Origin: Acidimicrobium ferrooxidans DSM 10331
GTDB taxonomy: Bacteria > Actinomycetota > Acidimicrobiia > Acidimicrobiales > Acidimicrobiaceae
Length of the DNA: 64,000 nucleotides
Assembly (NCBI RefSeq): GCF_000023265.1
Contig: NC_013124.1
Location: 868,001 to 932,000, forward strand
Direction: 5' to 3'
Shown piece after piece: positions 34,111 to 41,967 of the stretch (position 1 is its first letter; every line of letters begins with the position of its first letter). The notes under the pieces were generated by a model, which saw only the letters and a list, made by a program, of their open reading frames with translations, was not told the origin of the DNA and did not search any database. Made by a program: the position numbers and the translations under genes.

Positions 34111-35138
34111 GCGTCGTGGTCGTCGGGGCAGGGCCGAGCGGGCTCCTCGCGGCGTCGCTGCTGCTGGACGAGGGTGCGTCGCCGATCGTCGTCGCGGCCG
34201 GCGAGGGTTCTCTTGGCTTGTGGCCGGGTTGGCTCGCGGCCCCACGGGACGATGGCGCCGTCGAGCGGGCCGTCGCGAGCTTGAATCGGGCCGACGCACG
34301 ACTGTCGAGCGTCGACGAGCGCGACCGACTCATCGGCCCGCTCGGGGTCGCGCATCGGTTCGCCTGGGCTCCGCCGGAACTCGCGAGAGTGGGACCCGAG
34401 GACGTCGTCGGCTTCTGCGGCTTCGCCGAGATGACCGAGACGCGGGCTGCCGTCGCGGTGGCGACCTGGCAGAGCCAGACCGGATCGGCAGCCGTCGGCT
34501 TCGACCTCGCGCCGTGGGGCCGGCGGGTGCCGTTCGAACTCGCTCGCTTCCTCGGGCACCTGGAGGGGGCGCGAGCGCTCGGGCGCGCCCTCGCGCCCCG
34601 GGTCGACGGCGCCGTGAGCGTCGTCGCGGTACCGGGACTGCTCGGTATCGAGGATGCGACCCGGGCGCTGGCGGTGCTCGAGGAGATGCTCGAGCGCCGG
34701 GTCGGCGAGGTACCGCTCGTCACGCCTGCCCTGGCTGGTTGGCGGCTCGATCGTCGGGTGCGCACCGCACTTGCGGCTCGGGGCGCGACCTTTCGGCGCG
34801 CCAGGGTCGTCGAGGTCGGTCGGGGAGGCGTACGGCTCGCGGACGGTGCGCACGTCGACGCCGACGCGGTCGTGCTCGCCACTGGGGGCGTTGCGGGTGG
34901 CGGCATCGCAATCGGTCCGGATGGCTCGCTCACAGATAGCGCGCGCGGCGTCGCGATCGGCGACCCTGCGGCATGGATGATGGGAGAAGACGTGGGGCTG
35001 CTCGGTTATCGCGAGGTCGTCGTCGACGAGGAGGCTCGGGTCGTCGCGGTGGGCGCGCTCCGTGCGCACGAAGGCTCCGGGTTCGCCCAGGTTGCCCAGA
35101 GCGTCACGGAGGCGGTCGAGGTGCTTCGGTCATGGTGA
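34107..35138 (+). CDS. glpB: anaerobic glycerol-3-phosphate dehydrogenase subunit B
   Basis: A 343-residue flavoprotein with a dinucleotide-binding start (VVVVGAGPSGLLAASLLL) and a second strand near the C-terminus (ADAVVLATGGVAGGG). GlpB of E. coli is about 420 residues, so this is a short form. Position between glpA and glpC with overlaps on both sides fixes its identity more than its sequence does. It probably links GlpA to the membrane-bound GlpC. Confidence 0.85.
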   Translation: MSVVVVGAGPSGLLAASLLLDEGASPIVVAAGEGSLGLWPGWLAAPRDDGAVERAVASLNRADARLSSVDERDRLIGPLGVAHRFAWAPPELARVGPEDVVGFCGFAEMTETRAAVAVATWQSQTGSAAVGFDLAPWGRRVPFELARFLGHLEGARALGRALAPRVDGAVSVVAVPGLLGIEDATRALAVLEEMLERRVGEVPLVTPALAGWRLDRRVRTALAARGATFRRARVVEVGRGGVRLADGAHVDADAVVLATGGVAGGGIAIGPDGSLTDSARGVAIGDPAAWMMGEDVGLLGYREVVVDEEARVVAVGALRAHEGSGFAQVAQSVTEAVEVLRSW

Positions 35139-36292
35139 GCACGGCAACGGCGCTCAGACTCGACAACGCCGATGCTTGCATCAAGTGCGGTCTGTGTCAG
35201 CTCGTCTGTCCCGTGCTCGAGGTGGACCCGGCCTTTAGCGGGCCGAAGGTGCTCGGGCCGGACTGGCATCGGCGCTTCGTAGCTGGCGAGCGGGTGACGG
35301 ACGACACGGCCGCGCGCTGTACGTTCTGCCAGCTGTGCGAGTCGGTGTGTCCGGTGGGTGTCCCCATCGCGCACCTCATCGCGGAGCACAAGTCGCACCT
35401 CGACCACGACCCGCGCTCGAGGATGCGAGATGCGGTCGTGGTCCGGCCCGATGTGCTCGCGCGCTTTCCGTGGCTGACCCGGGTGCCGAGGCAGCTCGCG
35501 CCGGTCGCCGGCCTGTCGTCGACGACACGGTGGCCGCGTCCGCACCGACCCCGGGCCGCGTCGAGTGACGGCGGGACCTCTCGCGTCGGCACGGTCGGAG
35601 TCTTCGTCGACTGCTTCAGTCGGGCCTTCGACGGTGCCACGATCGATGCACTCGTCGTGCTCCTCGGGCGTGCGGGGATCACTGCACGTCTGGTGCCGGC
35701 GGACACCTCGGTGTGCTGTGGCGCCGCAGCGTGGGCGAGCGGTGCTCCGCACGTGGCCGAGGGGCGCGCGCGCGAGGCAGCGCGTGCCATCGAGGCCGAC
35801 GCCGGCGATCTCGATGTGGTCCTGAGCGTGAACGCAACCTGCGAGGCGACGATGCATGGCGAGTGGCACGACGTCTTCGGCATCCAGACGTCGGTGCCGA
35901 GCGTGAGCGCGGTCGATTGGCTCCTCGACACTGGTGTCCTCGCTGGGCTCGTGGAGCGGCGGCGAAGGGGCGATCGGCCGAAGCGGCTCGCTCTCCACAC
36001 GACCTGTCGCGCGACGGTGGCCGGAGAAGGCGGCGCCGACGTCGCCGCGCTCGAAGCGGTTGGCTACGAGGTCGTCCAGACCGAGCTCAGCTGCTGTGGC
36101 GCGGCCGGGAGCTATGCGTTCAAGGCCGAGCATGCCGAGCGTGCGCGGCGTATCGGGTCGCGGGTCGGACCGCCGGCCGAGATCGTCGGGGTCGCGGTCG
36201 ACTCTGCGACCTGCGCGTTGCACCTGGGGGACCTCTGGGGCGTGCGCGCGACACACCCACTCGTGTGGATCGAGGAGGCGATGCGGCCGTGA
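35132..36292 (+). CDS. glpC: anaerobic glycerol-3-phosphate dehydrogenase subunit C (iron-sulfur)
   Basis: A 386-residue protein with two [4Fe-4S] ferredoxin motifs near the N-terminus (CIKCGLCQLVCP and CTFCQLCESVCPVG) and two CCG-domain repeats (SVCCGAAAW and LSCCGAAGSY) that typify GlpC/HdrB-like subunits. It anchors GlpAB to the membrane and transfers electrons to quinone. The start is ATG 35132, overlapping glpB by seven bases (GTG 35135 is the alternative). Confidence 0.92.
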   Translation: MVSTATALRLDNADACIKCGLCQLVCPVLEVDPAFSGPKVLGPDWHRRFVAGERVTDDTAARCTFCQLCESVCPVGVPIAHLIAEHKSHLDHDPRSRMRDAVVVRPDVLARFPWLTRVPRQLAPVAGLSSTTRWPRPHRPRAASSDGGTSRVGTVGVFVDCFSRAFDGATIDALVVLLGRAGITARLVPADTSVCCGAAAWASGAPHVAEGRAREAARAIEADAGDLDVVLSVNATCEATMHGEWHDVFGIQTSVPSVSAVDWLLDTGVLAGLVERRRRGDRPKRLALHTTCRATVAGEGGADVAALEAVGYEVVQTELSCCGAAGSYAFKAEHAERARRIGSRVGPPAEIVGVAVDSATCALHLGDLWGVRATHPLVWIEEAMRP

Positions 36293-36900
36293 CGGAGACC
36301 CCACGTGCGATTCTCGCCATCCGCGATCCTGAGCTCGCCCAGGCTACGACCGCTGGGCTCGCGCCTGGGTGGGTGATGCTGCTCGGAGGGCCGGCCGCGA
36401 GCGTGATCGATGCCTCCATGACCCTCTCGCTCGAGGGCTGGGTCGTGTTCGTCCACATCGACATGGTGCGCGGTCTCGGGCGCGACGCCGACGGCCTCGG
36501 GGTGCTCTCGCGCTTCGGCGCACCCCAGGGCGTGATCTCGACGCATCCGAGCGTGGTGCAGGCGGCACGGGATCTCGGGTTCGCCACCTCCCTGCGGATC
36601 TTCCTGGTGGACTCGGGCTCGTTACGCTCGGGGATCCAACAGGCACAGCGCACCAAGCCGGACTTCGTCGAGATCCTCCCGGGTGTGCTGCCGCACCTCA
36701 TCGCGCCGGTGGCTCGAGCGACGGGGCTCCCGGTGATCCCTGGTGGGCTGATCACGACTCCAGCGGATGCGTGGGCGGCCATCGAAGGCGGTGCGCTCGC
36801 GATCTCGACGTCGTCGCTCGAGGTCTATCGGGCGGTAGTGGAGGCGCCGGCTCCCCTGGCGCACGAGAACCACGTGCAGCGCTCGAGGGGTCACCGATGA
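36289..36900 (+). CDS. glpP: GlpP-type glycerol-3-phosphate-responsive antiterminator
   Basis: A 203-residue TIM-barrel-like protein. The order of FVHIDMVRGLGRD, GVISTHPSVVQAARDLG, RIFLVDSGSLRSGIQQA, DFVEILPGVLPHLI, VIPGGLITTP and GALAISTSSLEVY is the GlpP pattern. In Bacillus GlpP binds leader RNA when glycerol-3-phosphate is present and lets transcription pass a terminator before glpF and glpD. Here a promoter followed by a 14-bp hairpin precedes glpF. GTG 36289 overlaps glpC and follows GAGGAGG. Autoregulation through its own operon is expected. Confidence 0.88.
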   Translation: MTETPRAILAIRDPELAQATTAGLAPGWVMLLGGPAASVIDASMTLSLEGWVVFVHIDMVRGLGRDADGLGVLSRFGAPQGVISTHPSVVQAARDLGFATSLRIFLVDSGSLRSGIQQAQRTKPDFVEILPGVLPHLIAPVARATGLPVIPGGLITTPADAWAAIEGGALAISTSSLEVYRAVVEAPAPLAHENHVQRSRGHR

Positions 36901-37217
36901 GTGACGTCGTTCGGCGCCAGCTCATCGTCATCGACCCCCTGGGACTCCATGCACGCGCTGCCGCGGCGGTGGTCGCGGCGCTGGGGCCGATCGCGGGCGT
37001 CGTCATCCGAGCAGGTGAGCGTGCCGTGCCCGCCACGAGCGTGCTGGCGCTCATGGGACTCGGCATCGAGGCTGGCGACGTGATCGTCATCGAGGGTCCC
37101 GTCGAGGCAGAGGGAGCGATCGCAGAGGCGCTGGCGACGATCTCTGCGGTGGCCCAGCCCGTCGTCGAGGGCCCGAGTGACGACGAGGGACACCAGGGGC
37201 AGTCGTCGTCATCATGA
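36897..37217 (+). CDS. ptsH: HPr phosphocarrier protein
   Basis: A 106-residue protein, longer than standard HPr (85-90) because of an acidic and serine-rich tail. The phosphorylated histidine is in DPLGLHARAAAAVV, and ATSVLALMGLGIEAGD includes a serine at the Ser46 regulatory position. No HPr kinase is in the window, so Ser control is unknown. It carries phosphate from EI (26,443) to DhaM. ATG 36897 overlaps the glpP stop (ATGA); last gene of the operon. Confidence 0.93.
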   Translation: MSDVVRRQLIVIDPLGLHARAAAAVVAALGPIAGVVIRAGERAVPATSVLALMGLGIEAGDVIVIEGPVEAEGAIAEALATISAVAQPVVEGPSDDEGHQGQSSSS

Positions 37218-37255
37218 AGGCCGTGTAACGATTCCCGCCTCGTGCATGGATTCCC

Positions 37256-37284
37256 TTGCGCCGACCGGACGCGACGAGTAAAGT
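37256..37284 (+). promoter_or_regulatory. promoter of the dpp operon
   Basis: TTGCGC (37256-37261) and TAAAGT (37279-37284) are exactly 17 bases apart in the 130-bp gap after ptsH. Transcription would start near 37,291, well before the mini-ORF at 37,348. Confidence 0.6.
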
Positions 37285-37347
37285 AGCGCCACACGGGCCG
37301 TTTCGACGCGGAAAGCGTGTCGGAACGGGGAGCCTGGATCAGGAGGG

Positions 37348-37401
37348 GTGGCCAGGGTGCAACGGTCTCGAGGGCGCGCAGCTACGGTGCGCTACCGATG
37401 A
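37348..37401 (+). CDS. 17-codon mini-ORF ending in the dppB tail, coupled to dppC1
   Basis: GTG 37348 directly follows AGGAGGG and opens a 17-codon frame ending V-R-Y-R-stop. The last 15 bases are the final codons and stop of dppB, copied along with dppC (see the direct repeat). Its TGA overlaps the ATG of dppC1 (ATGA). dppC1 has no ribosome site of its own, so translation of this short frame may carry ribosomes into dppC1. Expression is unproven. Confidence 0.4.
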   Translation: MARVQRSRGRAATVRYR

Positions 37402-38277
37402 CCACCCTGACCCGTCGCCTCGAGGCCGAGCCTGGCCCACGAGCCGTTCGCCGAGACGGTGCGCTGGCGCGCTTCCTCGCCAATCGACTCGCCGTCGGCG
37501 CGCTGGTGGTGCTCGTGGCGATCGTCGCGTTCTGCTTCGTCGGCCCGATCGTGCACCCGGTGTCGGACGCAGCCAACCTGCTGCACGCCAACCAACCTCC
37601 CTCCGGCCAGTACCTGCTCGGCACGACACCGAACGGCCGTGACGTCCTCGGACGTCTCATGGTGGGAGGCCAGTCGACACTCGAGCTCGGGGTGGCCGTC
37701 GGCGTGCTCGCGACGGGCTTCGGTCTGCTCTACGGCACCGTCGCTGGTCTCGTGGGCGGTGTCACGGACGCGATCTTGATGCGCATCGTCGATGCCCTGC
37801 TCTCGATCCCGTTCCTCTTCTTCGTCATCTTGCTCGCCTCGATCGTGCGCCCGACGCTCGGACTCATCATCCTCGTGATCGCCGGCGTGAGCTGGCTCTC
37901 GACGGCGAGGCTCGTCCGAGCCGAGACCCTCAGGCTCCGAACCCTCGACTACGTCGACGCTGCCCGTGGTTTCGGAGCTCCCCCCTGGTGGATCCTCGTG
38001 CGCCACCTCGTGCCCAACGTGCTCGGTGTGCTCGTCGTGAACGGGACCTTGAAGGTCGCCGATGCGATCCTCACCTTTGCGGCGCTCGGCTACCTCGGCC
38101 TCGGCGTGCCCCCGCCCGCGACGAACTGGGGCGCGTTGCTCTCGGCGGGCGTGAACAACTTCTTCGACGGCTACTGGTGGCAGCTGTGGCCAGCGGCCGT
38201 GCTCATCGTCGTCACCGTGCTCGCGGTGAACGTGCTCGGCGACGCCCTGCGCGACGTCGTGGAGCGGAGGCTCTCGT
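37387..38277 (+). repeat. direct repeat copy 1 (dppC duplicate, 891 bp)
   Basis: Matches 41075-41965 base for base without gaps at an offset of 3,688. I count about 25 mismatches in the first 410 bp and none in the last 481 bp. The copied segment begins inside the last codons of dppB, so copy 2 is the original place. Confidence 0.95.
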
Positions 38278-38279
38278 AA
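37398..38279 (+). CDS. ABC peptide/nickel-type transporter permease (DppC-like), duplicate copy
   Basis: A 293-residue inner-membrane permease with about six membrane segments. The family features are YLLGTTPNGRDVLGRLMVGGQ near residue 75 and the EAA-type loop DAARGFGAPPWWILVRHLVPN, which contacts the ATPase. Protein differences from copy 2 are confined to the N-terminal region. ATG 37398 corresponds to the copy-2 start; it lacks its own ribosome site and is probably coupled to the mini-ORF. A GTG at 37317 could extend it, but that region is not conserved in copy 2. It ends in TAA 33 bp before the binding-protein gene. Confidence 0.92.
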   Translation: MTTLTRRLEAEPGPRAVRRDGALARFLANRLAVGALVVLVAIVAFCFVGPIVHPVSDAANLLHANQPPSGQYLLGTTPNGRDVLGRLMVGGQSTLELGVAVGVLATGFGLLYGTVAGLVGGVTDAILMRIVDALLSIPFLFFVILLASIVRPTLGLIILVIAGVSWLSTARLVRAETLRLRTLDYVDAARGFGAPPWWILVRHLVPNVLGVLVVNGTLKVADAILTFAALGYLGLGVPPPATNWGALLSAGVNNFFDGYWWQLWPAAVLIVVTVLAVNVLGDALRDVVERRLS

Positions 38280-38311
38280 GTGGGTGGAAGGAGCAAATGG
38301 TGGAGGGATCG

Positions 38312-40144
38312 ATGATGAGGCAGCTGCGTCGGACGAGGTGGCATCGGAGCGCGGCGTGGACCGGTTCGCTGGTGGCGCTAGGCATACTGGCGGCCGCATG
38401 CGGGAGCTCGTCGGGGGCGTCGACGTCGTCGTCGGCGGCGACCGGACTGCCGGCGAACTACGCCTCGTTTGCGCTGCACTCGGGCGACACGTTCTCGTGG
38501 GTTCTCCCACTGCCGAACCAGGCCAACTACGAGCCATGGGACCAGAACGCGGAGTACGGGATGTACCGACCGCTCTACGTCGCTGGCAACGGGTCCTCCC
38601 CGACCATCGACGAGGCGACCTCGATGGCCAACCCGCCGACCTACAACGCCACCGACACGCAGGTCACGGTGACGTTGAAGCCGTGGAAGTGGTCGGACGG
38701 GACCCCGGTGACCGCCCGGGACGTCCAGTTCTTCTTCAACATCTATCGGGCCAACAAGGCGAACATCGCGACGTACGTGCCGGGGAACTTCCCCGACAAC
38801 GTCGCCTCCTTCACCGTCGACTCGCCAACGAGCTTCACGCTCACGCTCACGCATCCGGTCAACCCGACGTGGTTCACCGACAACGAGCTCACCGACGTGG
38901 TGCCGCTGCCCCAGCAGGTCTGGGACCGTACCTCTCCCGGTGGCAAGGTCGGCAACTACGACGAGACCACGGCGGGTGCCGTGGCGGTCTTCAAGTTCCT
39001 CACGAAGCAGTCGAACGATCTGTCGACCTACGCGACGAACCCTCTGTGGCAGGTGGTCGATGGCCCCTGGAAGCTCCAGAGCTACGACCCGACCACCGGT
39101 CGCACGGTCTTCGCACGCAACGATGCCTTCACCGGGCCGGACAAGCCCAAGCTCGCTGGGTATGCACTCGAGAGCTTCCCGAGCCAGACCGCCGAGGTGA
39201 ATGCGCTGCGCTCCGGTCAGCTCACCTACGGCTACTTGCCGATCTCCGACTACAAGCTGGAGTCGAGCCTGTCGAAGAGCGGGTACACCATCGCACCGTG
39301 GGTCACCGACTACGTCCAGTGGGCCGAACTCGGCTACACCAGCCCGAAGTACGGGCCACTCGTCAAGCAGCTCTACATCCGCCAGGCGCTCCAGCACCTG
39401 GTCGACGAGCCGCTGTACATGAGTCAGGCCCTGCACGGCTACGGGCAGTTCACCTATGGACCGGTCCCGAACATCCCCGGCTCACCGTACGTGACGGCGA
39501 CGGAGCAGACCGACCCCGACCCCTACAGCACCGCAGCCGCGAAGAGCCTCCTCCTCGCCCACGGCTGGACGCTCGGGTCCCAAGGGGTGATGGTGTGTTC
39601 GAACCCCGGGACCGCGGCGAACCAATGCGGTGCGGGGATCTCGAAGGGCGAGGCCCTCAACCTCCTCTTCATGTACCAGAGCGGCACCCCGACGCTCGCG
39701 GCCCAGGTGGAGGCGTTCGCGACCGCTGCGAAGCAGGCGGGCGTCGGCATCTCCCTCGATCCCCAGACCCAGAGCACCATGTTCTCGATCGGCGGCGTGT
39801 GCCCCTCGGCCGGCCCGTGCAACTGGGGCATCATCTTGTACCGGACCTTCCTGTGGAACTACGGCCAAGGCGATGTGCTCCCGACGGGGGGTCAGATGTT
39901 CGGCAAGGGCAACTACTGGGGAGGCGGCTACAGCGATCCGACGGCCCAGTCCCTGATCGACGAGACCCACACCCAACCAGGGCTGAGCGCCTTGTTCGCC
40001 TACGAGAACTACATCTCGCGCCAGGTCGCAGCCCTGTGGTTCCCGACGTGGGACTGGCAGATCTCGGTGGTCTCGAACAAGCTGCACGGCTGGAACCCAC
40101 AGCAGATCTTCGGGAATCCGACGCCGTCGAGGTGGTACTTCTAG
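38312..40144 (+). CDS. ABC transporter substrate-binding lipoprotein (SBP family 5)
   Basis: About 610 residues. The N-terminus has Arg residues, a hydrophobic segment and the lipobox LAAAC followed by a Gly/Ser linker, so the mature protein is lipid-anchored outside the cell. Family 5 features include VTVTLKPWKWSDGTPVTARD and VDGPWKLQSYDPTTGR. It should bind oligopeptides, dipeptides, nickel chelates or other small amines. The start is ATG 38312 or 38315 after TGGAGGG; ATG 38297 is further upstream. Followed after three bases by dppB. Confidence 0.9.
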   Translation: MMRQLRRTRWHRSAAWTGSLVALGILAAACGSSSGASTSSSAATGLPANYASFALHSGDTFSWVLPLPNQANYEPWDQNAEYGMYRPLYVAGNGSSPTIDEATSMANPPTYNATDTQVTVTLKPWKWSDGTPVTARDVQFFFNIYRANKANIATYVPGNFPDNVASFTVDSPTSFTLTLTHPVNPTWFTDNELTDVVPLPQQVWDRTSPGGKVGNYDETTAGAVAVFKFLTKQSNDLSTYATNPLWQVVDGPWKLQSYDPTTGRTVFARNDAFTGPDKPKLAGYALESFPSQTAEVNALRSGQLTYGYLPISDYKLESSLSKSGYTIAPWVTDYVQWAELGYTSPKYGPLVKQLYIRQALQHLVDEPLYMSQALHGYGQFTYGPVPNIPGSPYVTATEQTDPDPYSTAAAKSLLLAHGWTLGSQGVMVCSNPGTAANQCGAGISKGEALNLLFMYQSGTPTLAAQVEAFATAAKQAGVGISLDPQTQSTMFSIGGVCPSAGPCNWGIILYRTFLWNYGQGDVLPTGGQMFGKGNYWGGGYSDPTAQSLIDETHTQPGLSALFAYENYISRQVAALWFPTWDWQISVVSNKLHGWNPQQIFGNPTPSRWYF

Positions 40145-40147
40145 GCG

Positions 40148-41089
40148 ATGCTTGGGTTCGTTGCCCGACGGCTTGGCCAGGCGATCGTCACCATGGTGGC
40201 GGTGTCGATCGTCGTGTTCGGGCTGCTCCATGCCTTGCCAGGGGGGCTCGTGCGCGCCCAGTTGGGCGCGCACGTCTCCCAAGTCGCGATCCGTGCGCTC
40301 ACCGTGCAAGAAGGCCTGACCAAGCCGCTGCCGGTCCAGTACCTCTTGTGGCTGAAGGGTGTCCTCGAAGGGCAGTTGGGCCAGTCGTTCAAACTGGGTG
40401 AACCGGTGTCGACGTTGATCGCGCTCTATGTCCCGAGGACGATCCTGCTCGTCGGGGTGTCGTTGTTGCTCGCGGTCGCGATCGCGATCCCGCTCGGTCT
40501 GTGGCAGGGCTACCGCCGTAATCACCCGGACGACCACGCCCTCAGCGCCATCATGCTCACGCTCTACTCCATGCCGACGTTCCTGCTCGGGGTCGTGCTC
40601 ATCATCGTGCTCAACTCCTGGCTCGGCCTGTTGCCGTCGCTGGCATCGAACTTCGGCGCGAGCATCGGCACCGATGTGCGCGACCTGGGACTGCCGGTGC
40701 TGACGCTCACGCTGGCGAACGTGAGCTACTTCTCCCGCTACATGCGCTCGTCGGTGATCGACAACCTGCTCGAAGATTACGTGCGGACGGCACGCTCGAA
40801 GGGTGCCTCGGAGCGTCGAGTCCTCCTGCGCCACGTCCTGCGTAACTCGCTGACGGCGACCGTGACCATGATCGGGCTCACGCTGCCCTATACGGTGTCG
40901 GGATCGCTCATCGTGGAAGCGCTCTTCAACTTCCCCGGGGCTGGACTCTTGTTCTGGAACGCGGCCCAGACGCGCGACTTCATGGTGCTGCTCGGCATCG
41001 TGCTCGTGATCTCGATCGCGACCATCCTTGGCAATCTCCTCGCTGACCTCGCCTATGGCCTGCTCGATCCGAGAGTGCGCTACCGATGA
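40148..41089 (+). CDS. ABC peptide/nickel-type transporter permease (DppB-like)
   Basis: A 313-residue permease with the typical DppB start MLGFVARRLGQAIVTMVAV, about six membrane segments, the ATPase-contacting loop YVRTARSKGASERRVLLRHV and the family C-terminus AQTRDFMVLLGIVLVIS. It pairs with DppC. The stop overlaps dppC2 (ATGA); the last four codons VRYR are repeated before dppC1. Confidence 0.93.
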   Translation: MLGFVARRLGQAIVTMVAVSIVVFGLLHALPGGLVRAQLGAHVSQVAIRALTVQEGLTKPLPVQYLLWLKGVLEGQLGQSFKLGEPVSTLIALYVPRTILLVGVSLLLAVAIAIPLGLWQGYRRNHPDDHALSAIMLTLYSMPTFLLGVVLIIVLNSWLGLLPSLASNFGASIGTDVRDLGLPVLTLTLANVSYFSRYMRSSVIDNLLEDYVRTARSKGASERRVLLRHVLRNSLTATVTMIGLTLPYTVSGSLIVEALFNFPGAGLLFWNAAQTRDFMVLLGIVLVISIATILGNLLADLAYGLLDPRVRYR

Positions 41090-41965
41090 CCACCCTGACC
41101 CGTCGCCCCGAGGCCCAGGTCGGCCCGCGAGCCGTTCGCCGAGACGGTGCGCTGGCGCGGTTCCTCGCCAATCGACTCGCCGTCGGTGCACTGGTGGTGC
41201 TGGTGGCGATCGTCGCGTTCTGCTTCGTCGGTCCGATCGTGCACCCGGTGTCGGACGCGGCCAACCTGCTGCACGCCAACCAGGCACCCTCCGGCCAGTA
41301 TCTGCTCGGCACGACACCGAACGGCCGTGACGTCCTCGGACGTCTCATGGTGGGAGGCCAGTCGACGCTCGAGCTCGGGGTGGCCGTTGGCGTGCTCGCG
41401 ACAGGCTTCGGCCTGCTCTATGGCACCGTCGCCGGTCTGGTGGGTGGTGTCACGGACGCGATCTTGATGCGCATCGTCGATGCGCTGCTCTCGATCCCGT
41501 TCCTCTTCTTCGTCATCTTGCTCGCCTCGATCGTGCGCCCGACGCTCGGACTCATCATCCTCGTGATCGCCGGCGTGAGCTGGCTCTCGACGGCGAGGCT
41601 CGTCCGAGCCGAGACCCTCAGGCTCCGAACCCTCGACTACGTCGACGCTGCCCGTGGTTTCGGAGCTCCCCCCTGGTGGATCCTCGTGCGCCACCTCGTG
41701 CCCAACGTGCTCGGTGTGCTCGTCGTGAACGGGACCTTGAAGGTCGCCGATGCGATCCTCACCTTTGCGGCGCTCGGCTACCTCGGCCTCGGCGTGCCCC
41801 CGCCCGCGACGAACTGGGGCGCGTTGCTCTCGGCGGGCGTGAACAACTTCTTCGACGGCTACTGGTGGCAGCTGTGGCCAGCGGCCGTGCTCATCGTCGT
41901 CACCGTGCTCGCGGTGAACGTGCTCGGCGACGCCCTGCGCGACGTCGTGGAGCGGAGGCTCTCGT
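41075..41965 (+). repeat. direct repeat copy 2 (original dppC, 891 bp)
   Basis: Partner of the copy at 37387-38277. It includes the real end of dppB and all of dppC except the last stop-codon bases. Confidence 0.95.
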
Positions 41966-41967
41966 GA
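41086..41967 (+). CDS. ABC peptide/nickel-type transporter permease (DppC-like), original copy
   Basis: A 293-residue permease, nearly the same protein as the one at 37,398. It is in the normal operon position right after dppB with an ATGA overlap, and its stop overlaps the following oxidase gene (GTGA). Residues beyond about 133 are identical in both copies at DNA level, so the two permeases are probably interchangeable in the complex. Confidence 0.94.
   Translation: MTTLTRRPEAQVGPRAVRRDGALARFLANRLAVGALVVLVAIVAFCFVGPIVHPVSDAANLLHANQAPSGQYLLGTTPNGRDVLGRLMVGGQSTLELGVAVGVLATGFGLLYGTVAGLVGGVTDAILMRIVDALLSIPFLFFVILLASIVRPTLGLIILVIAGVSWLSTARLVRAETLRLRTLDYVDAARGFGAPPWWILVRHLVPNVLGVLVVNGTLKVADAILTFAALGYLGLGVPPPATNWGALLSAGVNNFFDGYWWQLWPAAVLIVVTVLAVNVLGDALRDVVERRLS

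Noticed and set aside
37317-37397. GTG 37317 as start of dppC1
   Set aside because: The added residues have no counterpart in the second copy; the repeat boundary and ATG 37398 explain the gene better.
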